From the NCBI GenBank assembly GCA_964535025.1, contig CAZHRW010000253.1:1-12481 (forward strand): DNA of 12,481 nt, in the 5' to 3' direction. The notes under the pieces were generated by a model that worked only from the letters and a program-made list of their open reading frames with translations, made no database searches and had not been told where the DNA came from. Below are positions 6,805 to 12,481 of the stretch, piece by piece. The translations under genes were made by a program, and so were the position numbers. How positions within the stretch are numbered: position 1 is the stretch's first letter; every line of letters begins with the position of its first letter. The stretch comes from JAAYZK01 sp964535025. Its GTDB lineage: Bacteria > Planctomycetota > Phycisphaerae > SM23-33 > FEN-1343.

Positions 6805-6834
6805 TTGCGGAAATCGGGGGAGTTCTGGTAAACT
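6805..6834 (+). promoter_or_regulatory. promoter for the LacI-like gene (possibly leaderless)
   Basis: TTGCGG (6805-6810), an 18-nt spacer and TAAACT (6829-6834), preceded by TGG as an extended -10, stand 6 nt before the ATG at 6841. Transcription would start at or next to the A of the ATG. The purine-rich GGGGGAG (6815-6821) is 19 nt from the ATG, too far for a ribosome site. Confidence 0.55.
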
Positions 6835-6840
6835 CATAGC

Positions 6841-7698
6841 ATGGCTACCCGAAGGGATCGCCCCGGTTTTCGCGGCATGATCGGCATCATCCTGCAGCGC
6901 GTCGGCGTGAGCGGCAGCGCGCTGACCGATCGTCTGCTGGATGGGATCGCCACCGAGTGCGCCCATCACCGGCTGGGGCAGGTTCTGGGGTTCTACGAGG
7001 AGCCCAACGAATTCCGCAAGCTCATCAACAGCGCCCACCAGATCATGGTCGACGGGTTCATCATTGGTAGCCGCTTCAGCGACGCCTTGATCCCCGACAT
7101 GCTGGGCCTTCAGCGGAGCGGCACGCCGGTGGTGACGGCGTACTCGCATCCGATCCACCGCTCGCTGGTGAACGTCGGCATCGACCAGGTGGGCATTGGC
7201 CGCGTGGCCACCGAGCACCTGCTCGCCCAGGGCTGCCGTCGGATCGTCCACCTTCGCGCCGGCGAGTCCCGCCTGGTGGGCTATCGCCAGGCGCTGCGGG
7301 AGGCCGGGATCGCCGTGCGCGATGAATGGATCCACTGGCCCGGCTTCGTCGGCAGGCCATGGCTGTTGCCCGCCGGCGGGGAAATGGGCATCAACCATTT
7401 CCTCGACGCGGGCATCGAGTTCGACGGCGTACTGGCCTCCTCGGACCCGCAGGGGATGGGCGCGATCCGGGCGCTGCTGAAGGCCGGCCTTCGCGTACCG
7501 GAGGACGTCAAGGTCGTCGGCGTGGACAACTCCCCGTTGTGCGACAGCGGGTTCATCACGCTGACGTCCGTCTCTGACGACGCCCCCCTCCGCGGCCGCC
7601 TGGCCGTCCGGGCCCTGCTGGACTGCTGTCGCGGCCGCTCGGTCAAGTCGCTGGCCCTCGAGCCGGTCCTCGTCGCCCGCGAATCCACGCGAAAATGA
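6841..7698 (+). CDS. LacI/GalR-family ligand-binding domain protein lacking the HTH domain
   Basis: The 285-residue product matches the periplasmic-binding-protein-like effector domain of LacI/GalR regulators from end to end. MIGIILQR (13-20) is the first strand of that domain, VDGFIIGSR (70-78) and GTPVV (94-98) follow, and VGIDQVGIGRVATEHLLAQG (112-131) is the typical helix region. GYRQALREAGI (147-157), FDGVLASSDPQGMGAIRALL (194-213), DVKVVGVDN (222-230) and the closing LVARESTR (277-284) complete it. A usual LacI protein has about 60 more N-terminal residues with a helix-turn-helix and hinge. Here only 12 residues precede the effector domain, and an in-frame TAA at 6829-6831 blocks any longer start. 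No C-terminal AraC-type HTH is present. There is no signal peptide, so it should be cytosolic. It may bind a sugar and act through a partner, or be a decaying regulator. Confidence 0.85.
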   Translation: MATRRDRPGFRGMIGIILQRVGVSGSALTDRLLDGIATECAHHRLGQVLGFYEEPNEFRKLINSAHQIMVDGFIIGSRFSDALIPDMLGLQRSGTPVVTAYSHPIHRSLVNVGIDQVGIGRVATEHLLAQGCRRIVHLRAGESRLVGYRQALREAGIAVRDEWIHWPGFVGRPWLLPAGGEMGINHFLDAGIEFDGVLASSDPQGMGAIRALLKAGLRVPEDVKVVGVDNSPLCDSGFITLTSVSDDAPLRGRLAVRALLDCCRGRSVKSLALEPVLVARESTRK

Positions 7699-7701
7699 GG
7701 C

Positions 7702-8418
7702 CTAAAAGGGACTGGCGGTCCGCCGTCGGATGTAGATCTGGTCGACGTGCGCGCGGTCGGAGAGGCTCAGCAGGTACAGGACGGTCGTGGCGATGTCCTC
7801 GGGGCGGATGAGGATCGACCGGTCGAGGTCGGGGCGGGCCTGGGCGACCATGTCGGTGTCGACTCCGCCGGGGAGGATCGCGCTGACGCGGATGTCGTGG
7901 TCGGCGGCCTCGACCGCGAGGCTCTTGGTCAGGCCCATCAGCCCGTGCTTGCTGGCGGTGTAGGCGGCCTGGTTGGGATAACCCTTGAACCCCACGACGC
8001 TGGCGATGTTGATAATGGTTCCGCGCCGCCGGGGGATCATCAGCCGCATCGCCTGCTGACAGGCGGCGAAGGCGCCGCGGAGGTTGACCGCCATGACCCG
8101 ATCGAACTGCTCGATCGGCATCTCGGCCACCGGCCCGTACAGGCCGACCCCGGCGTTGTTGATCAGCAGGTCCAGCCGTCCGAACCGTTCGCCGACCGCC
8201 CGGAAGACGTCGGCGACGGCGTCAACGTCGGCCAGGTCCAACGCCATCGGGACCACCTCGCCGGCGGCCTCGGCGGCGACGGCCCGCAGGGCCGATTCGG
8301 TCCGCGCCGCGGCGACCACCGTCGCACCGCAGCCGGCCAGCGCCAACGTCAGCGCACGGCCGATCCCGCGGCCGCCGCCGGTCACCATAGCAACCTGGTC
8401 GTGAAGGTCCGGGGTCAT
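7702..8418 (-). CDS. short-chain dehydrogenase/reductase (classical SDR)
   Basis: This is a 238-residue NAD(P)-dependent Rossmann-fold oxidoreductase of the classical SDR family. The cofactor loop TGGGRGIG is at 13-20 and NNAG at 87-90. The catalytic tetrad is N112 (VNLRG), S140 (NIASVVGFKG), Y153 and K157 (YTASK). LPGGVDTDM (182-190) is the usual PG motif after the active site. After the first strand pair, AARTES (37-42) puts an Arg where NADP-preferring members often have one, so NADPH is the more likely cofactor. The substrate cannot be read; the pattern resembles 3-ketoacyl or sugar/alcohol reductases. Its ATG overlaps the stop of the methyltransferase gene as ATGA, so the two are probably co-translated. 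Its TAG stop lies 3 nt from the stop of the convergent LacI-like gene. Confidence 0.93.
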   Translation of the reverse strand: MTPDLHDQVAMVTGGGRGIGRALTLALAGCGATVVAAARTESALRAVAAEAAGEVVPMALDLADVDAVADVFRAVGERFGRLDLLINNAGVGLYGPVAEMPIEQFDRVMAVNLRGAFAACQQAMRLMIPRRRGTIINIASVVGFKGYPNQAAYTASKHGLMGLTKSLAVEAADHDIRVSAILPGGVDTDMVAQARPDLDRSILIRPEDIATTVLYLLSLSDRAHVDQIYIRRRTASPF

Positions 8419-9044
8419 GGCAAACGCCTCCCGGCGGTTTTCCGCCTCAGTCGCAGTCCTTCCAGGCCGTGAAACGTCAGCAGCAGGGCGCCGACAGCGG
8501 CACGGCGGTCGAAGAGGGTCTCGACAATGCGGTGCTCGCCGGGCCAGGGATAGTTGAAAACCACGTCAAAATCCTCGATGCCCAGGTCCAGTTCCTCGTA
8601 GGCGTCCTGCCCGCCCAGCAGCAGCCAGGCCGAGTCGGCGACGGTGTCGCCGACGTCGTCGTCGCCGGCGGGGATGAACGTGCCGTGCACGAACGTCGCC
8701 GGCAGGTCGAAATCCCGCGCCAGTTGCTCGGCCTGCTCGACCAGATCGCCCTGGAGCTCGATGCCGTAGGCGTCCCAGCCGAGCGACGCCGCCAGGCAGG
8801 TCACCACGCCCAGGCCGCTGCCCCACTCCAGGAAGGTGGTCCCCGGCGCCAGGCGGTCGATCTCGATCCGTCGCAGCGCCCGGTAGACCGCGTCGAAATC
8901 GCTCGGGACGAAGCCGCGGAACGACCGGTCCGGCCGAGGCGCCATCAGCGTCTCGATCCGCCGGTCCGCCTCGTCCAGCAGCGCGACGGCGGACGGATCC
9001 AGCGGTGCGTTGTCCGGCTCGATCGGCACGCGCTCGAGGCCCAT
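8415..9044 (-). CDS. class I SAM-dependent methyltransferase-like protein
   Basis: The 209-residue product has a Rossmann-like methyltransferase core. Motif I is TFLEWGSGLGVVTCLAA (70-86) and the acidic end of strand 2 is YGIELQGD (93-100), with E96 expected to hold the ribose of SAM. A later strand reads FDVVFNYPWPGE (159-170). NYPW resembles the (N/D)PP(Y/F/W) motif of amino-group methyltransferases, but the match is loose. The substrate is unknown. The frame is open 45 codons further upstream, but that part overlaps the preceding gene and is Arg/Ser/Pro-rich. The ATG at 9044 lies 7 nt after the stop of the upstream hydrolase gene and gives a compact protein. The 3' end overlaps the SDR start by 4 nt. 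The pairing with the SDR suggests one pathway, but I cannot name it. Confidence 0.85.
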   Translation of the reverse strand: MGLERVPIEPDNAPLDPSAVALLDEADRRIETLMAPRPDRSFRGFVPSDFDAVYRALRRIEIDRLAPGTTFLEWGSGLGVVTCLAASLGWDAYGIELQGDLVEQAEQLARDFDLPATFVHGTFIPAGDDDVGDTVADSAWLLLGGQDAYEELDLGIEDFDVVFNYPWPGEHRIVETLFDRRAAVGALLLTFHGLEGLRLRRKTAGRRLP

Positions 9045-9051
9045 GACTGCG

Positions 9052-10623
9052 CTACCGCCCGATCCTGTAAATGTGCTCGGCCAGCGGGTCGAACCGGTCG
9101 GTGAACGTTCCGTCGGCCGCGGTAAGCGTACGGCCTTCGTCGACGACCTCGATGGCGGTGCCGGCGGGGAGGCCCTCAACGTCGAACGTCGCCTCGGCGG
9201 CCTCCCGGCGGTCGAGGTTCTGGGCGAAGATCCACAGCGCCCCGTCGTGGGTCGTCGCCTTGAAGTGGCCCTCCGGCTCGCCGCTGAGGGTCATCGTGAC
9301 GGCCGCGTCGGCTTTCGGCGCGAGGATGGCCGGCGCCAGACGGGTGATCTGCCCGTTGAGGCGCTCCAGCTCTGTCCGCATCGCCTCGGTGGGGGCGAAC
9401 TCGGTGAACTCGGGCCGCCAGGCGTGGGTGAAGTAGCCGATGGCGGTCGCGCCGCGGATGATGGCCATCCACACCTCCGCGCGGGTGTGGCGGGGCTCGA
9501 CGTCGACCTGGCGGGAGTAGGTGATCCAGCGGCTGCCCTTGTGGGTCTCGATCCACGCGTAGACGGGCCGTTCGCCGGCCAGTTCGACCAGTTCCCCGGT
9601 GGCGTCGGCGACACGGGTGATCCACTCGGGTTTGTTCCAGCCGTAGATCGGGTAGAAGTCGAAGCCGACGACGTTGGCCGCCTGCATGTATCGCGGGTAC
9701 CACGAGCGGAAGCCTTTCGACCGGCTGTCGGCCTTCGTAAAGGCCGATGTGAAGGTGACGAACACCGGGCGGGTGGTGTCGGCCTCGCGGATCCGGCGGT
9801 AGACGGCCATCAACGCCTCCGGCGTCGTTCGCGGCTCCCGCCGCACCGGCGTGGCCAGCACATTCTCGCCGTTGGCCCCGAGCCCCGCCAACTCCATGCC
9901 GTACCCTTCAATCCCCTCGCCGTCGTAGATCGCCTTGACGCGAAGTGTCAGCGACGAGAAGGTCACCGGCGCCGCCAGCGCGATGTCCTGCGGACCGGTG
10001 CGTTTTTTGAGCGTCGCCGTGGCGACGGGACGGCCGTCGGCCAGCAGGTCGAGCGTCCTGATCTGCACGAGCCGATTGTCATCCTCGTTGCCCTGGTGGA
10101 CGCGGAATGTCTTGACGGTCTTCGCCTCGGGCCACGTGGCGGTGACCACCAGCCCTTCCAGCGGCTCGAGCGCCGCCTTGGTCTCGGTGTCGCCATCGAA
10201 CAGACGGCCAAGGCGCCGAAGGTTCTGCGTGTCCATCCCGGGCGATTCGAGCTTGACGTCCTGCTTGTCGGCCGGCATGTCCGGTTCGTCGCCGTGGATC
10301 CATCCCAGCAGCGCCGGATGGCCGATCACCTCGGCGTCGAACCCCGTCACGACATACCCGCCGGCGGCTTGGGCGGCCTTGAGATTCGCCGCCGGGCCGC
10401 TCCCGCCGCCGGTGAAGGTGTTGAAATTCAGGCTCCGCAGCAGCCCGTAACGCTGGTTGGCCTGGGCCCACGACATGATCGGGAAGAACGGCTCGCCGTT
10501 GACGCGGATCTCGCGGTGCTCGCCGATCGTCACCGTCTTGATGGGCGGCAGCGGCTCGGCCGTCGCCACAGGCAGGGCCCACGCCAGCACGATCATGGCC
10601 AGGATGGTCAGGAACATCTTCAT
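9052..10623 (-). CDS. secreted glycoside-hydrolase-like protein with an inserted discoidin-like module
   Basis: This is a 523-residue exported protein. Residues 1-22 are a signal peptide (Lys, a hydrophobic run, then ATA before EP). A barrel-like part follows with FFPIMSWAQ (46-54) and HPALLGWIHGDEPDMP (102-117). E113 in the DEP motif is a candidate acid/base. About 130-258 is a separate beta-rich segment: LFDGDTET (141-148) opens it like an F5/8 type C (CBM32-like) module. The barrel resumes at TPEALMAVYRRIREADTTRP (267-286) and has VVGFDFYPIYGW (318-329) and YAWIETHKG (355-363), where E359 could be the second carboxylate. A C-terminal beta domain ends with HIYRIGR. I cannot fix a GH family; the fold recalls beta-galactosidase-type clan A enzymes. 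The ATG at 10623 has a clear ribosome site, AAAGGAG, 10 nt upstream. It lies 55 nt after the pyk stop. Confidence 0.8.
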   Translation of the reverse strand: MKMFLTILAMIVLAWALPVATAEPLPPIKTVTIGEHREIRVNGEPFFPIMSWAQANQRYGLLRSLNFNTFTGGGSGPAANLKAAQAAGGYVVTGFDAEVIGHPALLGWIHGDEPDMPADKQDVKLESPGMDTQNLRRLGRLFDGDTETKAALEPLEGLVVTATWPEAKTVKTFRVHQGNEDDNRLVQIRTLDLLADGRPVATATLKKRTGPQDIALAAPVTFSSLTLRVKAIYDGEGIEGYGMELAGLGANGENVLATPVRREPRTTPEALMAVYRRIREADTTRPVFVTFTSAFTKADSRSKGFRSWYPRYMQAANVVGFDFYPIYGWNKPEWITRVADATGELVELAGERPVYAWIETHKGSRWITYSRQVDVEPRHTRAEVWMAIIRGATAIGYFTHAWRPEFTEFAPTEAMRTELERLNGQITRLAPAILAPKADAAVTMTLSGEPEGHFKATTHDGALWIFAQNLDRREAAEATFDVEGLPAGTAIEVVDEGRTLTAADGTFTDRFDPLAEHIYRIGR

Positions 10624-10633
10624 CACCTCGTCA

Positions 10634-10640
10634 CTCCTTT
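10634..10640 (-). promoter_or_regulatory. ribosome binding site that sets the hydrolase start
   Basis: AAAGGAG on the minus strand lies 10 nt before the ATG at 10623 and 7 nt before a GTG at 10626. It is among the clearest Shine-Dalgarno sequences in the window. It supports a start at the signal peptide rather than at the far longer open frame that runs into pyk. Confidence 0.7.
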
Positions 10641-10678
10641 CACCGATGAGATGCCGCCGCCCGCGATCCGGCCCATCG

Positions 10679-12112
10679 TCACAGCGTGTGGACGACCAGT
10701 GTGTTGGTCGTGCCCTTCTTGCCCAGCGGACGACCGGACACGACGATGATCTTCTCGCCCTTGCGGCCCCACCGCAGCCGTCGGATGTAACGGGCGGCGA
10801 GGGCCAGGACGTCGCGGGTGTGCTCGACCATCTCCGCTTCCGCGGCGGCAACGCCGTAATACAGGCATGTCTGACGGGCCACCCGCCGGCTGGGCGTCAG
10901 CGCCAGCGTCGGCGCCGGCAGACGCATCTTCGCCAACTGCAAGGCCGTCGCGCCGGTCATCGTGTAGGCCACGACGGCCTTGATACTGTCGCTGTAGGCC
11001 AGCGTGTGCACCGCCCGGGCGATCGCGGCGGTCGGTCCGGCGGCCGGGGCACCGACGTCGCCGAACCGCCGCCTCACCTGCGGGCCGGCCGCCAGGTGCC
11101 GCTCGACGTTCAGGGCGATGTCGTTCATCATCGTCGCCGCCTTGAGGGGGTACTTCCCGATCGCCGTCTCGCCCGAGAGCATCACCGCGTCGGCTCCGTC
11201 GAAGACGGCGTTGGCCACGTCGGAGACCTCCGCCCGGGTCGGCGTGGGGTTGTGGGTCATCGTCTCGAGCATCTGCGTGGCCACGATGCACGGCTTGCCC
11301 GCCTCGGCGGCGACGCGCACCAGGCGTTTCTGGGTAACCGGCACGGCCGGCATCGGCATCTCGACGCCCAGGTCGCCCCGGGCGACCAGCAGGGCATCAG
11401 CGGCCTCGACGATGCCGTGGATGTTCCTCAGCGCCCGGGGCTTCTCGATCTTCGCTACGATCCGCGCCTCGCTGCGCCCGGCGGCCAGCAGCTTGCGCAG
11501 CGCGTGGACGTCGGCGGCCCGCTGAACGAACGACAGGGCCACGTAGTCGAAGTCCCGGCGGGCGATCCACGCGACGTCGCGGCGGTCCTTCTCGGTCAGT
11601 GCCGAAAGCTTCAACGCCGTCTGCGGCAGGTTCCCCCCCTTGCCACCGGCGAGGATCCCGCCGGTGACCACGGTGCAGATCAGTTCATTGGGAGCCTTGC
11701 GCCGGACCACCTTCAGTTCGATCTTGCCGTCGTCCATGAGGATCCGCTGACCGACCCGCACATCGTCGATCAGCTCGGCCAGGGTCGTGGAGATCCGCTC
11801 GGGCGTGCCGACGATGGGCCTGCGCTGGATGATGAGCGTCGAGCCGGCCGTCAGCAGGACCCCGCCGCCGGTCATCTCGCCGACGCGGATCTTCGGCCCG
11901 CACAGGTCGCCCAGGATCGCCACGGTCTTGCGCTGCCGGTCGGCGGCGCTGCGGATCCCGTCCAGCATGGCCTGGTGCTGGTCGGGGGTGCCGTGCGAGA
12001 AGTTGATGCGGAATACGTCGACCCCCGCCTTAATCAACCGCCCCAGGACCGCCGGCGCCATGCTCGCCGGGCCGACGGTCGCGACGATCTTCGTCTTGAT
12101 CAGTCTGCCCAT
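10679..12112 (-). CDS. pyk: pyruvate kinase
   Basis: It converts phosphoenolpyruvate and ADP to pyruvate and ATP, the last step of glycolysis. The 477-residue product has the normal length of a bacterial enzyme with A, B and C domains and no C-terminal PEP-utiliser extension. Visible motifs are KTKIVATVGPAS (6-17), RINFSHG (35-41) with the substrate-binding Arg and Asn, GDLCGPKIR (68-76), GGNLP (159-163), and AKIEKP (220-225) with catalytic K221 and metal ligand E223. ARGDLGVEMP (244-253) with D247 and ATQMLETM (278-285) with T279 follow. The GPKIR motif has Lys where potassium-dependent enzymes have Glu. The frame is open to 12292, but the ATG at 12112 matches the family N-terminus and has AGAGGA about 6 nt upstream. 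It appears to be first in a unit with the hydrolase, methyltransferase and SDR genes. Confidence 0.97.
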   Translation of the reverse strand: MGRLIKTKIVATVGPASMAPAVLGRLIKAGVDVFRINFSHGTPDQHQAMLDGIRSAADRQRKTVAILGDLCGPKIRVGEMTGGGVLLTAGSTLIIQRRPIVGTPERISTTLAELIDDVRVGQRILMDDGKIELKVVRRKAPNELICTVVTGGILAGGKGGNLPQTALKLSALTEKDRRDVAWIARRDFDYVALSFVQRAADVHALRKLLAAGRSEARIVAKIEKPRALRNIHGIVEAADALLVARGDLGVEMPMPAVPVTQKRLVRVAAEAGKPCIVATQMLETMTHNPTPTRAEVSDVANAVFDGADAVMLSGETAIGKYPLKAATMMNDIALNVERHLAAGPQVRRRFGDVGAPAAGPTAAIARAVHTLAYSDSIKAVVAYTMTGATALQLAKMRLPAPTLALTPSRRVARQTCLYYGVAAAEAEMVEHTRDVLALAARYIRRLRWGRKGEKIIVVSGRPLGKKGTTNTLVVHTL

Positions 12113-12140
12113 CGCCGTCCTCTCACTGTTGGACGCCTGT

Positions 12141-12169
12141 ACGGTAGTCGACCGGGCGGCGTCCGTCAA
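12141..12169 (-). promoter_or_regulatory. promoter for pyk and downstream genes
   Basis: On the minus strand, TTGACG (12169-12164), a 17-nt spacer and TACCGT (12146-12141) are present. The -35 matches five of six consensus bases; the -10 keeps the outer T, A and final T. Transcription would begin near 12134, giving a leader of about 22 nt that includes AGAGGA before the ATG at 12112. Confidence 0.5.
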
Positions 12170-12190
12170 TCCGCGGGGGGGAGGGAGGAA

Positions 12191-12370
12191 ATGGACAGGA
12201 TGGACAAGGATGGACGGCTGCCGCCACCCATGGATGTGCCGGGCCGTGCGGACCGGATGGACGGCGGAGCCCGTACGGTGGTTCCGGTTCACCCGATGGG
12301 GCTCCGCCGTCCATGGGGTCCGTTCGGGACGGCAGGCGCGAGAAGCGCGTCAGCTGTCCGTTCAGTCCAT
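12191..12370. repeat. palindromic intergenic element built of ATGGAC units
   Basis: The left half has ATGGAC units in direct orientation at 12191, 12200, 12210 and 12257, plus a variant ATGGAT at 12230. The right half has the reverse complement: GTCCAT at 12309-12314 and 12365-12370, and GTCCGT at 12318-12323 and 12356-12361. The outermost units face each other, so the whole is a loose inverted repeat about 180 bp long, centred on a perfect hairpin. It encodes no protein that I can recognise. It could be a small non-autonomous mobile repeat, a REP-like unit or a structured RNA. No flanking target duplication is evident. Confidence 0.65.
12257..12314. repeat. perfect 16-bp inverted repeat (strong hairpin)
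   Basis: ATGGACGGCGGAGCCC (12257-12272) is exactly complementary to GGGCTCCGCCGTCCAT (12299-12314), with a 26-nt loop. Inside the loop, GGTG (12277-12280) and CACC (12290-12293) can extend the pairing. No T-run follows on either strand within a few bases, so it is not a standard terminator. It is the centre of the ATGGAC element. Confidence 0.85.
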
Positions 12371-12481
12371 TCTCTTCGCGCTGAGCCGGTTGCGTTGTAG
12401 ATCCTGAACGTGAGGCGGGCAGACAGAGCAGGGCCGGGCAAGAGGCGGTGCGAGCTTGGGAGGGGCGGTTTGGGTGGGTCG

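Larger units (their letters stand above)
12113..12481. other. gene-free region upstream of pyk
   Basis: I find no credible gene in these 369 nt. Frames open across it translate to Arg/Pro-rich or MD-repeat peptides. It contains the pyk ribosome site (12118-12123), a pyk promoter (12141-12169), a palindromic repeat element (12191-12370) and a G-rich plus-strand tail (about 12410-12481) with no recognisable feature. A gene beyond the window edge could begin or end just outside. Confidence 0.7.

Noticed and set aside
9045..9179. 45-codon longer start for the methyltransferase
   Set aside because: The extension overlaps the end of the upstream hydrolase gene, is Arg/Ser/Pro-rich, and the ATG at 9044 lies 7 nt after the previous stop.
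12113..12292. 60-codon longer start for pyruvate kinase
   Set aside because: It runs through the repeat element and the predicted promoter; the ATG at 12112 matches the family N-terminus and has AGAGGA upstream.
12411..12481. G-rich tail as the start of another gene or an RNA
   Set aside because: I see no start codon with a ribosome site, no coding pattern and no tRNA-like or other fold; too little sequence is present to judge.

Overview
This is a compact, GC-rich bacterial chromosomal segment (by eye about two-thirds G+C). It holds eleven protein-coding genes, one of them cut by the window edge. I see no rRNA, tRNA, CRISPR array, transposase or phage gene. The gene mix suggests a member of the Planctomycetota, possibly Phycisphaerae-like. 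The pointers are a small acidic zinc-ribbon/membrane protein of a style common there, a GT4 glycogen-synthase-like gene beside a GH57 amylase-like gene, a secreted DEP-motif hydrolase, weak Shine-Dalgarno use and ATGGAC-rich intergenic repeats. The phylum is an inference; no marker gene in the window proves it.

Layout. Positions 1-2352 (+ strand) carry the 3' end of uvrB (DNA repair), then nadC (NAD synthesis) and birA (biotin ligase), the last two 8 nt apart. Converging on birA with a 7-nt gap is a minus-strand alpha-glucan pair: a GT4 glycogen-synthase-like enzyme (4998-3592) followed by a GH57 glycoside hydrolase (3535-2360). A 409-nt gene-free stretch (4999-5407) holds a good minus-strand promoter for this pair and overlapping inverted repeats. 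Next on the minus strand is a two-gene unit: a zinc-ribbon membrane protein (6714-6409) whose stop overlaps the start of hemB (6412-5408) as ATGA.

The 126-nt divergent region 6715-6840 has two look-alike promoters (TTGCGG, 18-nt spacer, TAaACT or TAcACT), each ending 6-7 nt before an ATG, so both mRNAs may be leaderless. Three tandem 14-bp repeats fill the space between the two -35 boxes. The plus-strand gene of this pair (6841-7698) is a LacI-family sugar-binding domain with no DNA-binding domain. It converges, 3 nt apart, on a four-gene minus-strand unit: pyk (12112-10679), a secreted hydrolase (10623-9052), a methyltransferase (9044-8415) and a short-chain dehydrogenase (8418-7702). Gaps inside this unit are 55 nt, 7 nt and a 4-nt overlap.

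Upstream of pyk, 12113-12481 has no gene. It contains the pyk promoter and an approximately 180-bp palindromic element built from ATGGAC units on one side, GTCCAT/GTCCGT units on the other, and a perfect 16-bp inverted repeat in the middle.

Most genes are housekeeping: repair, NAD, biotin, heme, glycolysis and glycogen. No complete new defence or mobile system is visible. The most unusual signals are the divergent control region with its HTH-less LacI-like gene, the palindromic element, and a pyruvate kinase predicted to be independent of potassium.
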